Counted from the first letter of the stretch, positions 42,819 through 51,829 are shown. The stretch: DNA of 64,000 bases from Paenibacillus mucilaginosus 3016 (GCF_000250655.1 NC_016935.1:8016001-8080000); one strand, 5' to 3'. Notes: generated from the letters alone by a model not told the origin. A program made the numbers and translations.

Positions 42819-45800
42819 TTACCTGCTCAGCCACACGCGCATCAGCGAGAGAAGCTGCTCGGTGTGCACCGGCTTCGTGATATAATCGGAGGCTCCCGCC
42901 TGGATGCACTTCTCCCGGTCATCCTTCATCGCCTTGGCGGTCAGGGCGATAATCGGCAGCCGGTCGAACCGTTCGTCGTCGCGGATGGAACGCATCGCTT
43001 CATATCCGTCCATCTCCGGCATCATGATGTCCATGAGCACAAGATCGAAGTCCGGCTCCTTCTCGAGCTGCTCGAGCGCCCCCTTGCCCGTCTCGGCAAA
43101 AGCGACCTGCATGTCGAGCCCTTCGAGCAGGTTCGAGAGGGCAAAGACATTGCGGATATCGTCGTCGACGATGAGCACCTTCCTGCCCGCGAAGACCGCT
43201 TCAATGCTGTGAAGCTTCTGCAGCACCGTCTTCTTCTCTTCCGGCAGCTGCTCCTGTACGCGGTGCAGGAACAGCGAGGTCTCGTCGAGCAGGCGTTCCG
43301 GCGACCGCACATCTTTGATGATGATGGATTCGGCATATTTCTTCAGCCGCAGCTGTTCCTTCTTATCCAGCTCCGTCCCGGTGTAGACCATGATCGGCAG
43401 ACGGCGGAGCTCCGCATCCCCCTTGATCTCGTCAAGCAGTTCGTACACGGCCATGTCCCTCAGCTGGAAGTCGATGACCATGCAGTCATACGAAGCGGCC
43501 CGGAGAGCCTCCAGCGCCTCACGGCCGCTCTCCACGGCAGTGATCGACACATCGTCGTGCGCAATGAGCTCGATCAGCGCGATGCGCTGGGCTTCATCCG
43601 GCTCAACGATCAGCAGGCTGCGGATGTCGCGTTCGAGGAATGTCTGAATCTGCTCGAACGCCTGGTCCAGATGGTCGCGGGTCGACGGCTTGCGCAGCCA
43701 GGCGATGGCCCCCATCGAGAGCCCCTGCAGCACCTCATCGTTGACCGAGATGACGTGAACCGGGATATGCCGCGTCGCTGCGTCGCTCTTGAGCTGGACC
43801 ATGACGGCCCAGCCGTCGAGCACCGGCAGCTGGATATCCAGCAGGATGGCGTCCGGCCGCAGCTCCTTGGCCAGCTGCAGGCCCGAATCGCCCTGGAGCG
43901 CCACCACAGCCTTGAAACCGCGGCTGCGTGCCATATCGAGCAGGATCGTCGCGAACTGGGCGTCGTCCTCGATAATGAGCAGCACCTTGTCGCCAGGCTC
44001 GATGTGCTCCCGGTCGTCCGCGAACGAGTCGCTCACCGGCGCGGCCCCCGGCGGCCGGAGCACCGGTGCCGACAGCGGCGACCGGGCCCCCGGCATGCCC
44101 GGCAGGGCTCCCGCCAGAGCGGAGCCGCCGGCGGAAGCCATCGCCGCAGCGATCGCATCGCGCGCTTCGTGCATTCCGCCGGCCGCCACGCCTTCCCTGC
44201 CTGCCTTGACCGGCTGGAGCACCATCGGCAGCGACAGCGTGAAGCGGCTGCCCTTGCCCTCTTCGCTCTCGAGCTCGATCGTCCCGCCGAGCAGGGCCGC
44301 CAGCTGCCGGGAGATCGACAGACCGAGACCGGTCCCCCCGTACTTGCGGCTGGTGGTGCCGTCCGCCTGCTGGAACGCCTCGAAGACAAGCTGCTGCTTC
44401 TCCGGCGGAATACCGATCCCGGTATCCTCGACCGTGAAAGCGAGCATCGGTTCACTGCCTCCGGCCGGCTCCACGGTCAGCTTGACGCAGCCGCTGTCCG
44501 TGAATTTGAATGCATTGGCGAGCAGGTTCTTCAGAATCTGCTGCACCCTTAGGCTGTCGCTCTGCAGGCTGACGGGGGTGCCCTCCTTCACTTCGATCTC
44601 GAAGGCAAGCATCCGGTTGCGGGCAACAGGCAGGAACGAGCGCTGAAGCGAATCGATCACATCCTGCACCCGCACCGTCTCCGCCTGAATATCGAGCCGG
44701 CCGGATTCGACCTTCGCGAGATCCAGCACATCGTCGATGAGCCGGAGCAGGTCGCTGCCCGACGAGTGGATCGTCTCGGCGTACTCGACCTGTTTGGCGG
44801 ACAGGTTCTGATCCTTGTTCTCCTTGAGCAGCTGCGAGAGAATCAGCAGCGAATTCAGCGGCGTGCGCAGCTCGTGGGACATGTTCGCCAGGAACTCCGT
44901 CTTGTAGCGCGAAGCGACCGCCAGCTCCAGCGCCTGCTTCTCCAGCGAATCGCGGGCGAGCTCGACCTGGCGGTTCACCTCTTCGGTCTCGCGCACCTGC
45001 TCCTCCAGCTCGGCCGTCTTCCGCAGAAGCGCTTCGTTGCTCTGCTCGAGCTCCTCCTGCTGCCGCTGCAGCAGCTCTTCCGAGGCCCGCAGCGCCTTCG
45101 CCTGGTCCTCGAGACGCTCGTTGCTCGCCCGCAGTTCGTCCTGCTGCGAGAGCAGCTCCTCCGACTGCGTCTGAAGCTCCTCGGTCAGCGCCTGATGGAT
45201 CCGCAGCAGCTCCTCGATCTTGAGGCGGCCCTGCAGCGAGTTCAGCACGACGCCGCCGACCTCGGAGGCCTGGTCGATGAACCTCATCTCGAGCTCGGAA
45301 TAGGTCTTGAGCGAGACGAGTTCGAAGACCCCGATGACTTCCTCGTCATAGATGACAGGCTGAACCATGACCGAGAGCGGCTTCATCTCCCCGAAGGCCA
45401 GGCGGACCTGCCCCTGCTCCTCTCCGCCCTCCAGGAAGATCGGCTGTCCGTCCTTGGCGCACTGGCCGACCAGTCCTTCTCCGATCTCGAAGCTCGGGAC
45501 CGCCGTGCCGCCCGAGCGGGCATAGGTGCCGGCCAGCTCCAGCCGGCGGTGAAGCCCCTCATCCTTGAGCACATAGAAGGCCCCGCTCTGCGCTTCGACC
45601 GTACGGGCCAGCTGCCCGATGAACAGCTCTCCCATCTCGCCCAGCTTCGTCATCTCCTGCATGGCGGAATACATCTCGCCCACCCGGCTCTGCAGCCACA
45701 GGTTCTCTTCGTTGATCCGGTGCAGCTCCTGCTCCTTGGCGGCCGTCGCGTCCAGATCGTCCGCCAGCCGGTTGAATACCGCAGCAAGCTGGCCGAACTC

Positions 45801-46523
45801 GTCGTTCGACGTGATGGGCACCCGGTAGGAGGCGTCTCCCCAGCGGCCGTCCGCGAAGCCCTGAAGCATCAGCGTCAAGGTCCCGAGCCCCTTGGTCATC
45901 GACGTAACGATCCAATACATGATAACGACCGACAGCAGCAGCGCAGCCAGCGTCAGGATGCCGGTGGCCGCCATCGTCTGCTGGTTCTGGTCCACCGCAT
46001 CGGCGATCGCCGCGTCCATCTGCTCTTCCTGGTATCCGCTGAAGGCCGCCATGCTGGCCGTGAACTGATCCTGTATATTGACGCCGCTGCTCGTTCGAAG
46101 GTTGTTCGCTTCGGCGACTTTTCCGTTCTGATAAAGCCCGAGCACTTGATCCTTATACTCCAGATAACGCCGGCCGCCGGTGAGCAGACTGCTGACGAGC
46201 TCCTTCCCCCTCGGCGTATACTCGAGGCCCTCGAGGTCTTCCATGGCTTTGGCCACGTTGGCCGAGGTCGTGCGGATCAGCTCCAGATTTTTCTTGTCGC
46301 TCTCCGGTGTGGAGATCAGCAGCAGATTCGCGATTCCTTTGGCCAGCTCACTGGCATTGCTGCGCATATTGGTGGCCAGCTTCACTTTATTGTAACGGTT
46401 CTCGTAGATCTCGCTGAGGCTGCTGTCGGTGTTCGTCAATCTGCTGATGCCGATGCCTGCAAGCGCGAACAGCAGCAGCAGCAGGATGCCGAATCCCGCG
46501 AACAGCTTTGTTCTCATCTTCAT
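42819..46523 (-). CDS. Large hybrid histidine kinase: sensor-HAMP-GAF-HisKA-HATPase-REC-REC-REC
   Basis: 1234 residues. Membrane helices at 8-28 and about 187-207 flank a helical outer sensor of the four-helix-bundle type. HAMP is near 208-262, GAF near 290-440 (GEGLVGQCAKDG), then a long coiled coil. The kinase has His near 565 (LANMSHELRTPLNSLLIL) and ATPase motifs (NLLANAFKFTDS, DTGIGIPPEK, GTGLGLS). REC1 (IIEDDAQF, LLDIQLPVLDG) and REC3 (IVDDDIRN, LMDIMMPEMDG) look active; REC2 (IVEPDEAQ, VIDFQLRDM) has altered residues and may be weak. It lies between the REC-PP2C and CheR genes in one operon. Confidence 0.9.
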   Translation of the reverse strand: MKMRTKLFAGFGILLLLLFALAGIGISRLTNTDSSLSEIYENRYNKVKLATNMRSNASELAKGIANLLLISTPESDKKNLELIRTTSANVAKAMEDLEGLEYTPRGKELVSSLLTGGRRYLEYKDQVLGLYQNGKVAEANNLRTSSGVNIQDQFTASMAAFSGYQEEQMDAAIADAVDQNQQTMAATGILTLAALLLSVVIMYWIVTSMTKGLGTLTLMLQGFADGRWGDASYRVPITSNDEFGQLAAVFNRLADDLDATAAKEQELHRINEENLWLQSRVGEMYSAMQEMTKLGEMGELFIGQLARTVEAQSGAFYVLKDEGLHRRLELAGTYARSGGTAVPSFEIGEGLVGQCAKDGQPIFLEGGEEQGQVRLAFGEMKPLSVMVQPVIYDEEVIGVFELVSLKTYSELEMRFIDQASEVGGVVLNSLQGRLKIEELLRIHQALTEELQTQSEELLSQQDELRASNERLEDQAKALRASEELLQRQQEELEQSNEALLRKTAELEEQVRETEEVNRQVELARDSLEKQALELAVASRYKTEFLANMSHELRTPLNSLLILSQLLKENKDQNLSAKQVEYAETIHSSGSDLLRLIDDVLDLAKVESGRLDIQAETVRVQDVIDSLQRSFLPVARNRMLAFEIEVKEGTPVSLQSDSLRVQQILKNLLANAFKFTDSGCVKLTVEPAGGSEPMLAFTVEDTGIGIPPEKQQLVFEAFQQADGTTSRKYGGTGLGLSISRQLAALLGGTIELESEEGKGSRFTLSLPMVLQPVKAGREGVAAGGMHEARDAIAAAMASAGGSALAGALPGMPGARSPLSAPVLRPPGAAPVSDSFADDREHIEPGDKVLLIIEDDAQFATILLDMARSRGFKAVVALQGDSGLQLAKELRPDAILLDIQLPVLDGWAVMVQLKSDAATRHIPVHVISVNDEVLQGLSMGAIAWLRKPSTRDHLDQAFEQIQTFLERDIRSLLIVEPDEAQRIALIELIAHDDVSITAVESGREALEALRAASYDCMVIDFQLRDMAVYELLDEIKGDAELRRLPIMVYTGTELDKKEQLRLKKYAESIIIKDVRSPERLLDETSLFLHRVQEQLPEEKKTVLQKLHSIEAVFAGRKVLIVDDDIRNVFALSNLLEGLDMQVAFAETGKGALEQLEKEPDFDLVLMDIMMPEMDGYEAMRSIRDDERFDRLPIIALTAKAMKDDREKCIQAGASDYITKPVHTEQLLSLMRVWLSR

Positions 46524-46607
46524 TCGCGCGGTTCCTCTCTCTCCTCCGGTAGTGACGCCTGTGTGTTTGTTTTTCCGCTTTTGAGTACGGCCTCCGATCC
46601 CCGAAGC

Positions 46608-47765
46608 TTAGGTCGCTTGGATCAGCACCATGCAGATGTCATCGCTCTGCGTCTCCCAGATGTCCTCCGGCAGCAGCGCTTCGACGAGCCGGTTCGGGTC
46701 CTCTTCCCCGTGAATCAGCCCCTGCAGCCGCAGCGCCAGCAGATCCGACTCCGCCGCATCTTCCGGGTAATCGTGCGGCATCGGAATCGATTCGAGCAGC
46801 CCGTCGGTATACAGCGCGATCCGGATCGGGTTCTCGTAGGTGAAGATGCTCTTCGTGATGTCCATCTGATCGAAGAATCCGACAGCGCAGCATCCTTGGC
46901 TCAGCGCCACCGGCGGTTTGCCCTCCTCGAACAGGAAGCCGGGCGGATGCCCCGCGTTCACATATTCAATCGTCTTGTTGTGCGTATCGATCAGCAGATA
47001 GACCGCGGTAAAATAATAGCTCATCGAGGGGTTCTTATGGTTGAGCTGGTGCATGTAGCGGTTCAGCTCGGCGACGACGAATTCGGGGGAAACAAAGCGC
47101 GTGATCGTATCCTGCATGACCGATGAAATGAACATGCAGACAAGGGACGAGGAAATGCCGTGCCCCATGATATCGAGAATGATGATGCCGTGCCGGTGCT
47201 CGTCGATCCGGTGCCAGGCATAGAGGTCTCCGGCGAGCTCCGAAGAGGGATGATAAGCGGCCCGGATCTCGAGATGCTCCTTCTTCAGCGGCGGGCTGAG
47301 CACGCTGCTCTGCACCTGCTTCGCGAGATCGAGCTCCCGGCGGATTCTCGCTTCGTTCTCCTTGTGCCAGTCCTTCTCATACTTCAGCCGCAGCGCCACA
47401 CGGATGCGGGCGATGAGCTCGACCTTGTTGACCGGCTTCATCACATAGTCGATGGCACCGGCTTCCAGCGCCTCCGCCAGCTTATTCGAATCTCCAAGCG
47501 CGGTCACGATGATGACCGGAATATCCCGCAGGCGTTCGTCCTGCTGGATCAGCCGGCAGGCTTCGATCCCGTCCATCTCGGGCATCATCATGTCCATGAG
47601 AATCAGGTCTACGGGCACCTTCCCCCCGTCGGCGCTCTCGGTCAGCCGCTGCAGCATCTCCCTGGCCGAAGAAGCCTTCCAGAAGGAATCGTATCCTGCG
47701 CTTTTGAGAATTTTCTCAATGACGATAATATTGACAGGGTTGTCATCCACAATGGCGATATTCAT
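46608..47765 (-). CDS. Response regulator with PP2C/SpoIIE-type phosphatase (REC-RsbU-like)
   Basis: 385 residues. Receiver at 1-122 with phospho-acceptor D58 (LILMDMMMPEMDG); linker helix 125-160; SpoIIE/PP2C phosphatase at 170-383 with metal-binding motifs SSELAGDLYAW, IILDIMGHG and LYTDGLLES. Proteins of this design dephosphorylate RsbV-like STAS proteins after phosphorylation, so it is the best candidate in this window to activate RsbV or the second RsbV-like protein. The ATG at 47765 has GGAG upstream. It leads the four-gene signalling operon. Confidence 0.9.
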   Translation of the reverse strand: MNIAIVDDNPVNIIVIEKILKSAGYDSFWKASSAREMLQRLTESADGGKVPVDLILMDMMMPEMDGIEACRLIQQDERLRDIPVIIVTALGDSNKLAEALEAGAIDYVMKPVNKVELIARIRVALRLKYEKDWHKENEARIRRELDLAKQVQSSVLSPPLKKEHLEIRAAYHPSSELAGDLYAWHRIDEHRHGIIILDIMGHGISSSLVCMFISSVMQDTITRFVSPEFVVAELNRYMHQLNHKNPSMSYYFTAVYLLIDTHNKTIEYVNAGHPPGFLFEEGKPPVALSQGCCAVGFFDQMDITKSIFTYENPIRIALYTDGLLESIPMPHDYPEDAAESDLLALRLQGLIHGEEDPNRLVEALLPEDIWETQSDDICMVLIQAT

Positions 47766-47934
47766 ACAATGTCTCCTCTTGTTCACTGCATGGGCAGGTC
47801 AAGAACCGTGCGCTCCCAAAAAAGAATCCCGTTCCTCCTCCAGCCCGAACGGTTCCTGACGCCTGCCGGTATTACGGCCCTAGCTGCAGGCCCTCTCTTC
47901 CCTGGTGTCCGCTCCGTGATGTATCGTTCCTACC

Positions 47935-47963
47935 ATTATAGCGAAAAAGATAAACATATGTAA
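47935..47963 (-). promoter_or_regulatory. SigA-type promoter of the signalling operon
   Basis: Minus strand: TTACAT (47963-47958), 17 bases, TATAAT (47940-47935), about 170 bases before the phosphatase gene. Confidence 0.45.
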
Positions 47964-47997
47964 CCACAAACGAGTGGGCTTGAAACACCAAGGGAGT

Positions 47998-48023
47998 GAT
48001 TCGGCGCAGGAAAATCCGGGTAA
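47998..48023 (+). promoter_or_regulatory. SigB-type promoter of the second yflT-like gene
   Basis: GATTCG (47998-48003), 14 bases, GGGTAA (48018-48023), about 100 bases before the start. The first hexamer has one more mismatch than its relatives. Confidence 0.45.
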
Positions 48024-48125
48024 TTACGGATCGAGCGGGTCTGCCGCAATCCGGGCGGCAGCATACCTGCAGCCGCCCGCCGAAGTTTCGAGGGGCCTGC
48101 AGTCCGGCTTCGAGGAGGTTAGATC

Positions 48126-48560
48126 ATGAGGACCAAAGTGAAATTGGTAAATGGAGAAGAAGCAGCCATCCGGGCCGTACAAGCGTTCCGGACGGAAGGT
48201 CATTCTTTGGATGAGATATATGTGCTGGCCCATGACGGGGATAAAGTAAACGAGCTCAGCAGACTTACGGACGCCAACACGATCGGCGTGATGGAGGAGG
48301 GCGTGGCCACGGCCTTCGCCAACCTGTTCCGCTCGCGCGGAGACCAGCTGCGGGCGAAAATGGAGTCCCTCGGCATTTCTGCGCTCGATGCGCAGCGGTA
48401 TGAGGAGGAACTGGACAAGGGCCGCATTATGGTGCTGGTCTGGTACGACGAGGAGACCGGGACGCTGGACCGGGCGGATGCTGCCGCCCCCCGCCGTCCC
48501 CGGCCCGAGGAGATCGTCCTGCCGCCTGTCGGCGGTGCGGTAATGAGCGAGAGAAGATAA
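48126..48560 (+). CDS. YflT-type general stress protein
   Basis: 144 residues, same family as the protein at 35609 (VKLVNGEEAAIRAVQAFRTEG, EIYVLAHDGDKVNEL, ELDKGRIMVLVWYDEE), with an extra Pro/Arg-rich C-terminal tail. The ATG follows GAGGAGGTTAGATC. It is divergent from the PP2C signalling operon and has a SigB-type promoter, linking the two functionally. Confidence 0.8.
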   Translation: MRTKVKLVNGEEAAIRAVQAFRTEGHSLDEIYVLAHDGDKVNELSRLTDANTIGVMEEGVATAFANLFRSRGDQLRAKMESLGISALDAQRYEEELDKGRIMVLVWYDEETGTLDRADAAAPRRPRPEEIVLPPVGGAVMSERR

Positions 48561-48913
48561 GAGACGCACGAGTTGGGATGCTGATTTGGATTTGAATTCA
48601 CTTTCGCATCTTCCGCAAGGAGGCCGGCCTTCAGGCCACGGCACACACCCGCTGCAGGCGCCGGAACTTCACGCTGCGGGCCGGACGCTTCCTTGGCGGA
48701 GGCGTAAGCAGGCACACGACCCTGAGGGGGCGTGTGCTTGTTTTGAGGTACAGCGGGGGAATCCGCCGCATCCGGCTTCACCGAACAACGGGGAACCTGG
48801 GGGAGCTCAGCCTTTTTTTCGGCAGACGGCCCCGTTCCTTGAACCGCTTCCCCGCAGGCGTCGTCTATGTAGCAGCAAGAAACGACCCTGCCCAAAGGAA
48901 GCGAAAACACACG
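48561..48913. other. Intergenic region without a supported gene
   Basis: About 350 bases; apart from a hairpin terminator at 48712 I see no gene or RNA. A longer upstream reading of the deacetylase frame exists but has no ribosome site. Confidence 0.4.
48712..48744 (+). terminator. Terminator after the second yflT-like gene
   Basis: GCACACG / CGTGTGC stem with GACCC/GGGGG extension, followed by TTGTTTTG. Confidence 0.6.
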
Positions 48914-49828
48914 ATGACAAAGCCCCCTGCCTCACCCCGCAGCGCCCTGGCGCTCCCCCTCTTCGGAGCCGCAGCGCTCCTGCTGTCCGGCCTGTATACG
49001 GCCTATTCCCTGTACCCCCGGCCGGCGGCCCTGACGAAGGCGGAAACCGCCGCCCCCGGTGTCTCCCTTCTGCAGGAGCTTCCAACCGAAACCTGGGAAG
49101 GGAGGGCCGGAGGGGACGAAGCGCTGCCTGATCCGGACCTTCCGCGGCCCGAACCACCAGGCCCTGAGCTGCAAGGCCCCGGGCTCCCCGGCCTGCAGCC
49201 GTCCCCTCCCGTCCTGCCGTCCGTGCCGGAAGATCAGCCCGCTTCACCAGCCGGGATGAAGCGGGCCGCCCTGACCTTCGATGACGGACCGGACAGCCGC
49301 TATACGCCGCTCATTCTCGATATCCTGAAAGCACACAACGTCAAAGCCACGTTCTTCGTGGTCGGCCGGCAGGCCGAGAAGCATCCGGAGGTGCTGCGCC
49401 GCATCGCGGAGGAAGGCCACCTCATCGGGAACCATTCCTGGGATCATGCCAACCTCTCCAAGCTGAGCGAAGCGCAGATCCTGGCGGACATTGCCGCAGG
49501 CGACGAGGCCATTCGGAAGATTACCGGCACCGCGCCCGGCCCCTTCCGGGCTCCCTACGGTGCCGTGTCGCCTGCAGTCCGTCGAGCGCTGGAGACCCTG
49601 GGGCGCCCGCTGGTCGGCTGGACGGTGGATACGCGGGATTGGGCCGGCACACCGGCGGAGGAGATCCGGGACTGCGTCACCCGGGGGCTGCAGCCCGGCG
49701 GGATCGTGCTCATGCACAGCTTCGGAGGGCGCAGCGGCTCCCTGGGCAATACGGTAGAGGCGCTTCCTTCCATGATTGAAGCGCTGCAGGGGGACGGCTA
49801 TACGCTGGTTACCGCCGATGAGCTGTAA
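48914..49828 (+). CDS. Polysaccharide deacetylase (NodB domain), membrane anchored
   Basis: 304 residues. An N-terminal membrane helix (about 12-32, LALPLFGAAALLLSGLYTAY), a long Pro-rich linker (33-115), and a NodB domain (117-304): motif 1 RAALTFDDGPDSRYT, motif 2 IGNHSWDHANL, motif 3 PGPFRAPYGAV, motif 4 VDTRDWAG, motif 5 IVLMHSFGG. These residues bind the metal and deacetylate N-acetylglucosamine in peptidoglycan or chitin-like polymers. The domain lies outside the cell. The ribosome site (AAGGA) is about 15 bases upstream, so the start is moderately sure. Confidence 0.88.
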   Translation: MTKPPASPRSALALPLFGAAALLLSGLYTAYSLYPRPAALTKAETAAPGVSLLQELPTETWEGRAGGDEALPDPDLPRPEPPGPELQGPGLPGLQPSPPVLPSVPEDQPASPAGMKRAALTFDDGPDSRYTPLILDILKAHNVKATFFVVGRQAEKHPEVLRRIAEEGHLIGNHSWDHANLSKLSEAQILADIAAGDEAIRKITGTAPGPFRAPYGAVSPAVRRALETLGRPLVGWTVDTRDWAGTPAEEIRDCVTRGLQPGGIVLMHSFGGRSGSLGNTVEALPSMIEALQGDGYTLVTADEL

Positions 49829-49861
49829 GCCCCCTCCTGCAGCGCACCCCGGAGCGAAGAC

Positions 49862-49894
49862 TGTGTTCCCGTGCCGCCACCTGCCGGGAACACA
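49862..49894 (+). terminator. Possible terminator after the deacetylase gene
   Basis: TGTGTTCCCG / CGGGAACACA perfect 10-base stem, 13-base loop, then ATTTCC; the T-run is poor. Confidence 0.45.
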
Positions 49895-49980
49895 ATTTCC
49901 TCTGGCTTCCAACAAGGGATCGCGGTACACTGAAGATATGCCCGGGCCGTATCTTCCGCAGGAAGGCGGTCCTTCCATTT

Positions 49981-50005
49981 GAACCGGAACGACGGAGAGA
50001 TCGTC
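49981..50005 (+). promoter_or_regulatory. ECF-type promoter GAAC-N17-CGTC
   Basis: GAAC (49981-49984), 17 bases, CGTC (50002-50005), 34 bases before the second ECF sigma gene. The spacing is the same as at the first ECF locus. Confidence 0.5.
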
Positions 50006-50039
50006 ATATAGATTTGAGGTGGCCTTGTTGGAAGGGAAC

Positions 50040-50594
50040 ATGAAATTCGAGTACTTGAAATACTTGTCCGAAAGTTCGGATAAAAAAGCCATTCTCCACG
50101 ACCTGATGACCGCCTACGGCCAAGACGTCTGGAATTACGCTTACAGCATGACCCGCAAGTGGGATCAGGCTGATGATATTACCCAGGAGGTATTCCTGAA
50201 GGTATACCGCAATCTGTATTCCTTCCGGTGCGAATCCTCTGTCAAAACCTGGCTGCTCGCCATCACCCGCAACATGACGCTGGACTACCGCAAATCGGCC
50301 TTTCTGCGCAGAGTGACCCTTGTCGACTATTTCCTTCCCGGGAACACGGCACAGGCTTCGGCCGAAGATGAGGTGATGGCGGAGCTGGCCTTGGACGACA
50401 TGTGGTCCCTGGTGCTCGAGCTGCCGGTCAAATACCGGGAGGTGCTGATTCTCTTCGCGCATCACCAGCTGTCCATGAAGGAGATGGCGGAGGTGCTTGG
50501 CGTCAGCGAAGGAACGGTCAAATCCAGACTGTACCATGCCCGCAGCAAAATATCCAAGCTAAAGGAGAGTCGGAGGATTGGATCCGAAGGATAG
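50040..50594 (+). CDS. ECF-type RNA polymerase sigma factor, paralogue of the 18.3-kb gene
   Basis: 184 residues. Region 2: KFEYLKYLSES, DVWNYAYSMTR, DDITQEVFLKVYRNLYSF, SSVKTWLLAITRN; region 4: LPVKYREVLILFAHHQLSMKEMA and VSEGTVKSRLYHAR. It is plainly a paralogue of the sigma factor at 18276. The ATG at 50040 is preceded by GGAAGGG; a GTG at 50019 would add seven residues. The membrane partner gene overlaps by 17 bases. Confidence 0.88.
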   Translation: MKFEYLKYLSESSDKKAILHDLMTAYGQDVWNYAYSMTRKWDQADDITQEVFLKVYRNLYSFRCESSVKTWLLAITRNMTLDYRKSAFLRRVTLVDYFLPGNTAQASAEDEVMAELALDDMWSLVLELPVKYREVLILFAHHQLSMKEMAEVLGVSEGTVKSRLYHARSKISKLKESRRIGSEG

Positions 50595-51795
50595 CGAGTT
50601 AAAAAAAGCACTGAAGGACGGTCCTCCGGGGCAGCGCGGGTTCGACGAGAACCTGAAGCGCCGCATCGAGGAGCGCCTGGACGAACCGCGGGTGCGGCGG
50701 CGGCCCTGGAGAATCTGGGCCGGTGCCGCCGGGGCCGCCTGTGCCCTGGCCGCAGGCCTGCTGTTCGCAGGAGCGTACGGCCTGGTCGAGCGGCTGAGCC
50801 CGAAGGCGGAATCCTCCGCCATGCCGGCGGCAGCGGATCCCGCTCAGCCGGCGGAGGCAGAGACCGGCCCGCGCACCGCCCTTCTGGTCGGCACGCGTAC
50901 GGACCGTCCGGCCCCCTCAGGACAGAAGGGACAAACCTCAAGTGTGTACCGCTCGTTCCTCCTCGCTCCGGAAGGCGGAAGGCTGGAGATGATCGCGTCG
51001 GGCAAAGGCATCCTCATGCCTTACAAGATGGAATTCTGGCGCATTGACGGCGAGACGGCGGCGAACGGCAGTACGATGCTCGGCGCCGTCCGGGTCGCGT
51101 CGAACGGCAAGACCCCGCTGGTCCGCAGCTCCGCCGTCCGCTCCCAGGGGAACCCCGCATTCAGCGAGAAACTCCTGTTCGCGGGCAACCGCTATGTCGC
51201 CATCGCCCAGACTCCCCCGGGCGGACGCGAGATGCTCTGGGTCAAGGAGCTGCCGCAGCTGGCGGCCCCGCGACGCTCGGCATCGGCCGAGCCGCTGCAG
51301 GAGCCGCATGTGACGCTGCGCAGCCTGCTCGGGGAGTCGGCCCAGCCGCTGGTCCGTTCCCTGGATGCCGCGCCTCCTGGAGGCGGGCACGACACGGTCG
51401 GCGAGAGCTGGACGCTCGAACGCAGGCAGGGAAACTGGACGGCGATGCTCGCTTCGTACGACGGCTCCGGGCCCAACGGTTACCGCCTCAAGGATGTGCC
51501 GGCGGATCTGCCGGATGCCCTTGTGTCTTACGATACGCTGTCCACGCCTTGGGCCGAGGTATCGGGGCTGCAGCCCGCAGCCACCGACGCGTTCACCTCG
51601 CCCAATCTCGACATGGCCGTGGTCGTCACCCCGCGGAGCCTTGTCGTCCATCCGATGCACCGCGGGGAGCTTATCGCCTCCCCGCTGCTCACCGTGCCGC
51701 TCGCCGAGAACGAGACGGTGGTCATGGCCCACTGGGCGCTGGACCCGTATATCGATCAGTGGAAGCGGCAGGCGAAGGCTCAGCTCTCTCCCTGA
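50578..51795 (+). CDS. Membrane-anchored probable anti-sigma partner, novel ectodomain
   Basis: 405 residues. Residues 1-47 are cytoplasmic with a helix ENLKRRIEERL and a basic cluster; one membrane helix lies at about 48-70 (AGAAGAACALAAGLLFAGAY). The outer part (about 95-400) is beta-rich (YRSFLLAPEGGRLEMIASG, RYVAIAQTPPGGREMLWVKE, LDMAVVVTPRSLVVHP) and I do not recognise its fold. The layout matches the partner at 16618. The start is a TTG at 50578 with AAAGGAG ten bases upstream. No zinc-finger anti-sigma motif is seen; the anti-sigma role is inferred from position and topology. Confidence 0.65.
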   Translation: MDPKDSELKKALKDGPPGQRGFDENLKRRIEERLDEPRVRRRPWRIWAGAAGAACALAAGLLFAGAYGLVERLSPKAESSAMPAAADPAQPAEAETGPRTALLVGTRTDRPAPSGQKGQTSSVYRSFLLAPEGGRLEMIASGKGILMPYKMEFWRIDGETAANGSTMLGAVRVASNGKTPLVRSSAVRSQGNPAFSEKLLFAGNRYVAIAQTPPGGREMLWVKELPQLAAPRRSASAEPLQEPHVTLRSLLGESAQPLVRSLDAAPPGGGHDTVGESWTLERRQGNWTAMLASYDGSGPNGYRLKDVPADLPDALVSYDTLSTPWAEVSGLQPAATDAFTSPNLDMAVVVTPRSLVVHPMHRGELIASPLLTVPLAENETVVMAHWALDPYIDQWKRQAKAQLSP

Positions 51796-51829
51796 CCGTG
51801 CGGGAGCCCTTGAGTTGGCTCCCGTACCC

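Noticed and set aside
44766-47126. A 786-codon open frame on the plus strand
   Set aside because: Antisense to the hybrid kinase and phosphatase genes; Leu/Gln/Arg composition and no domain.
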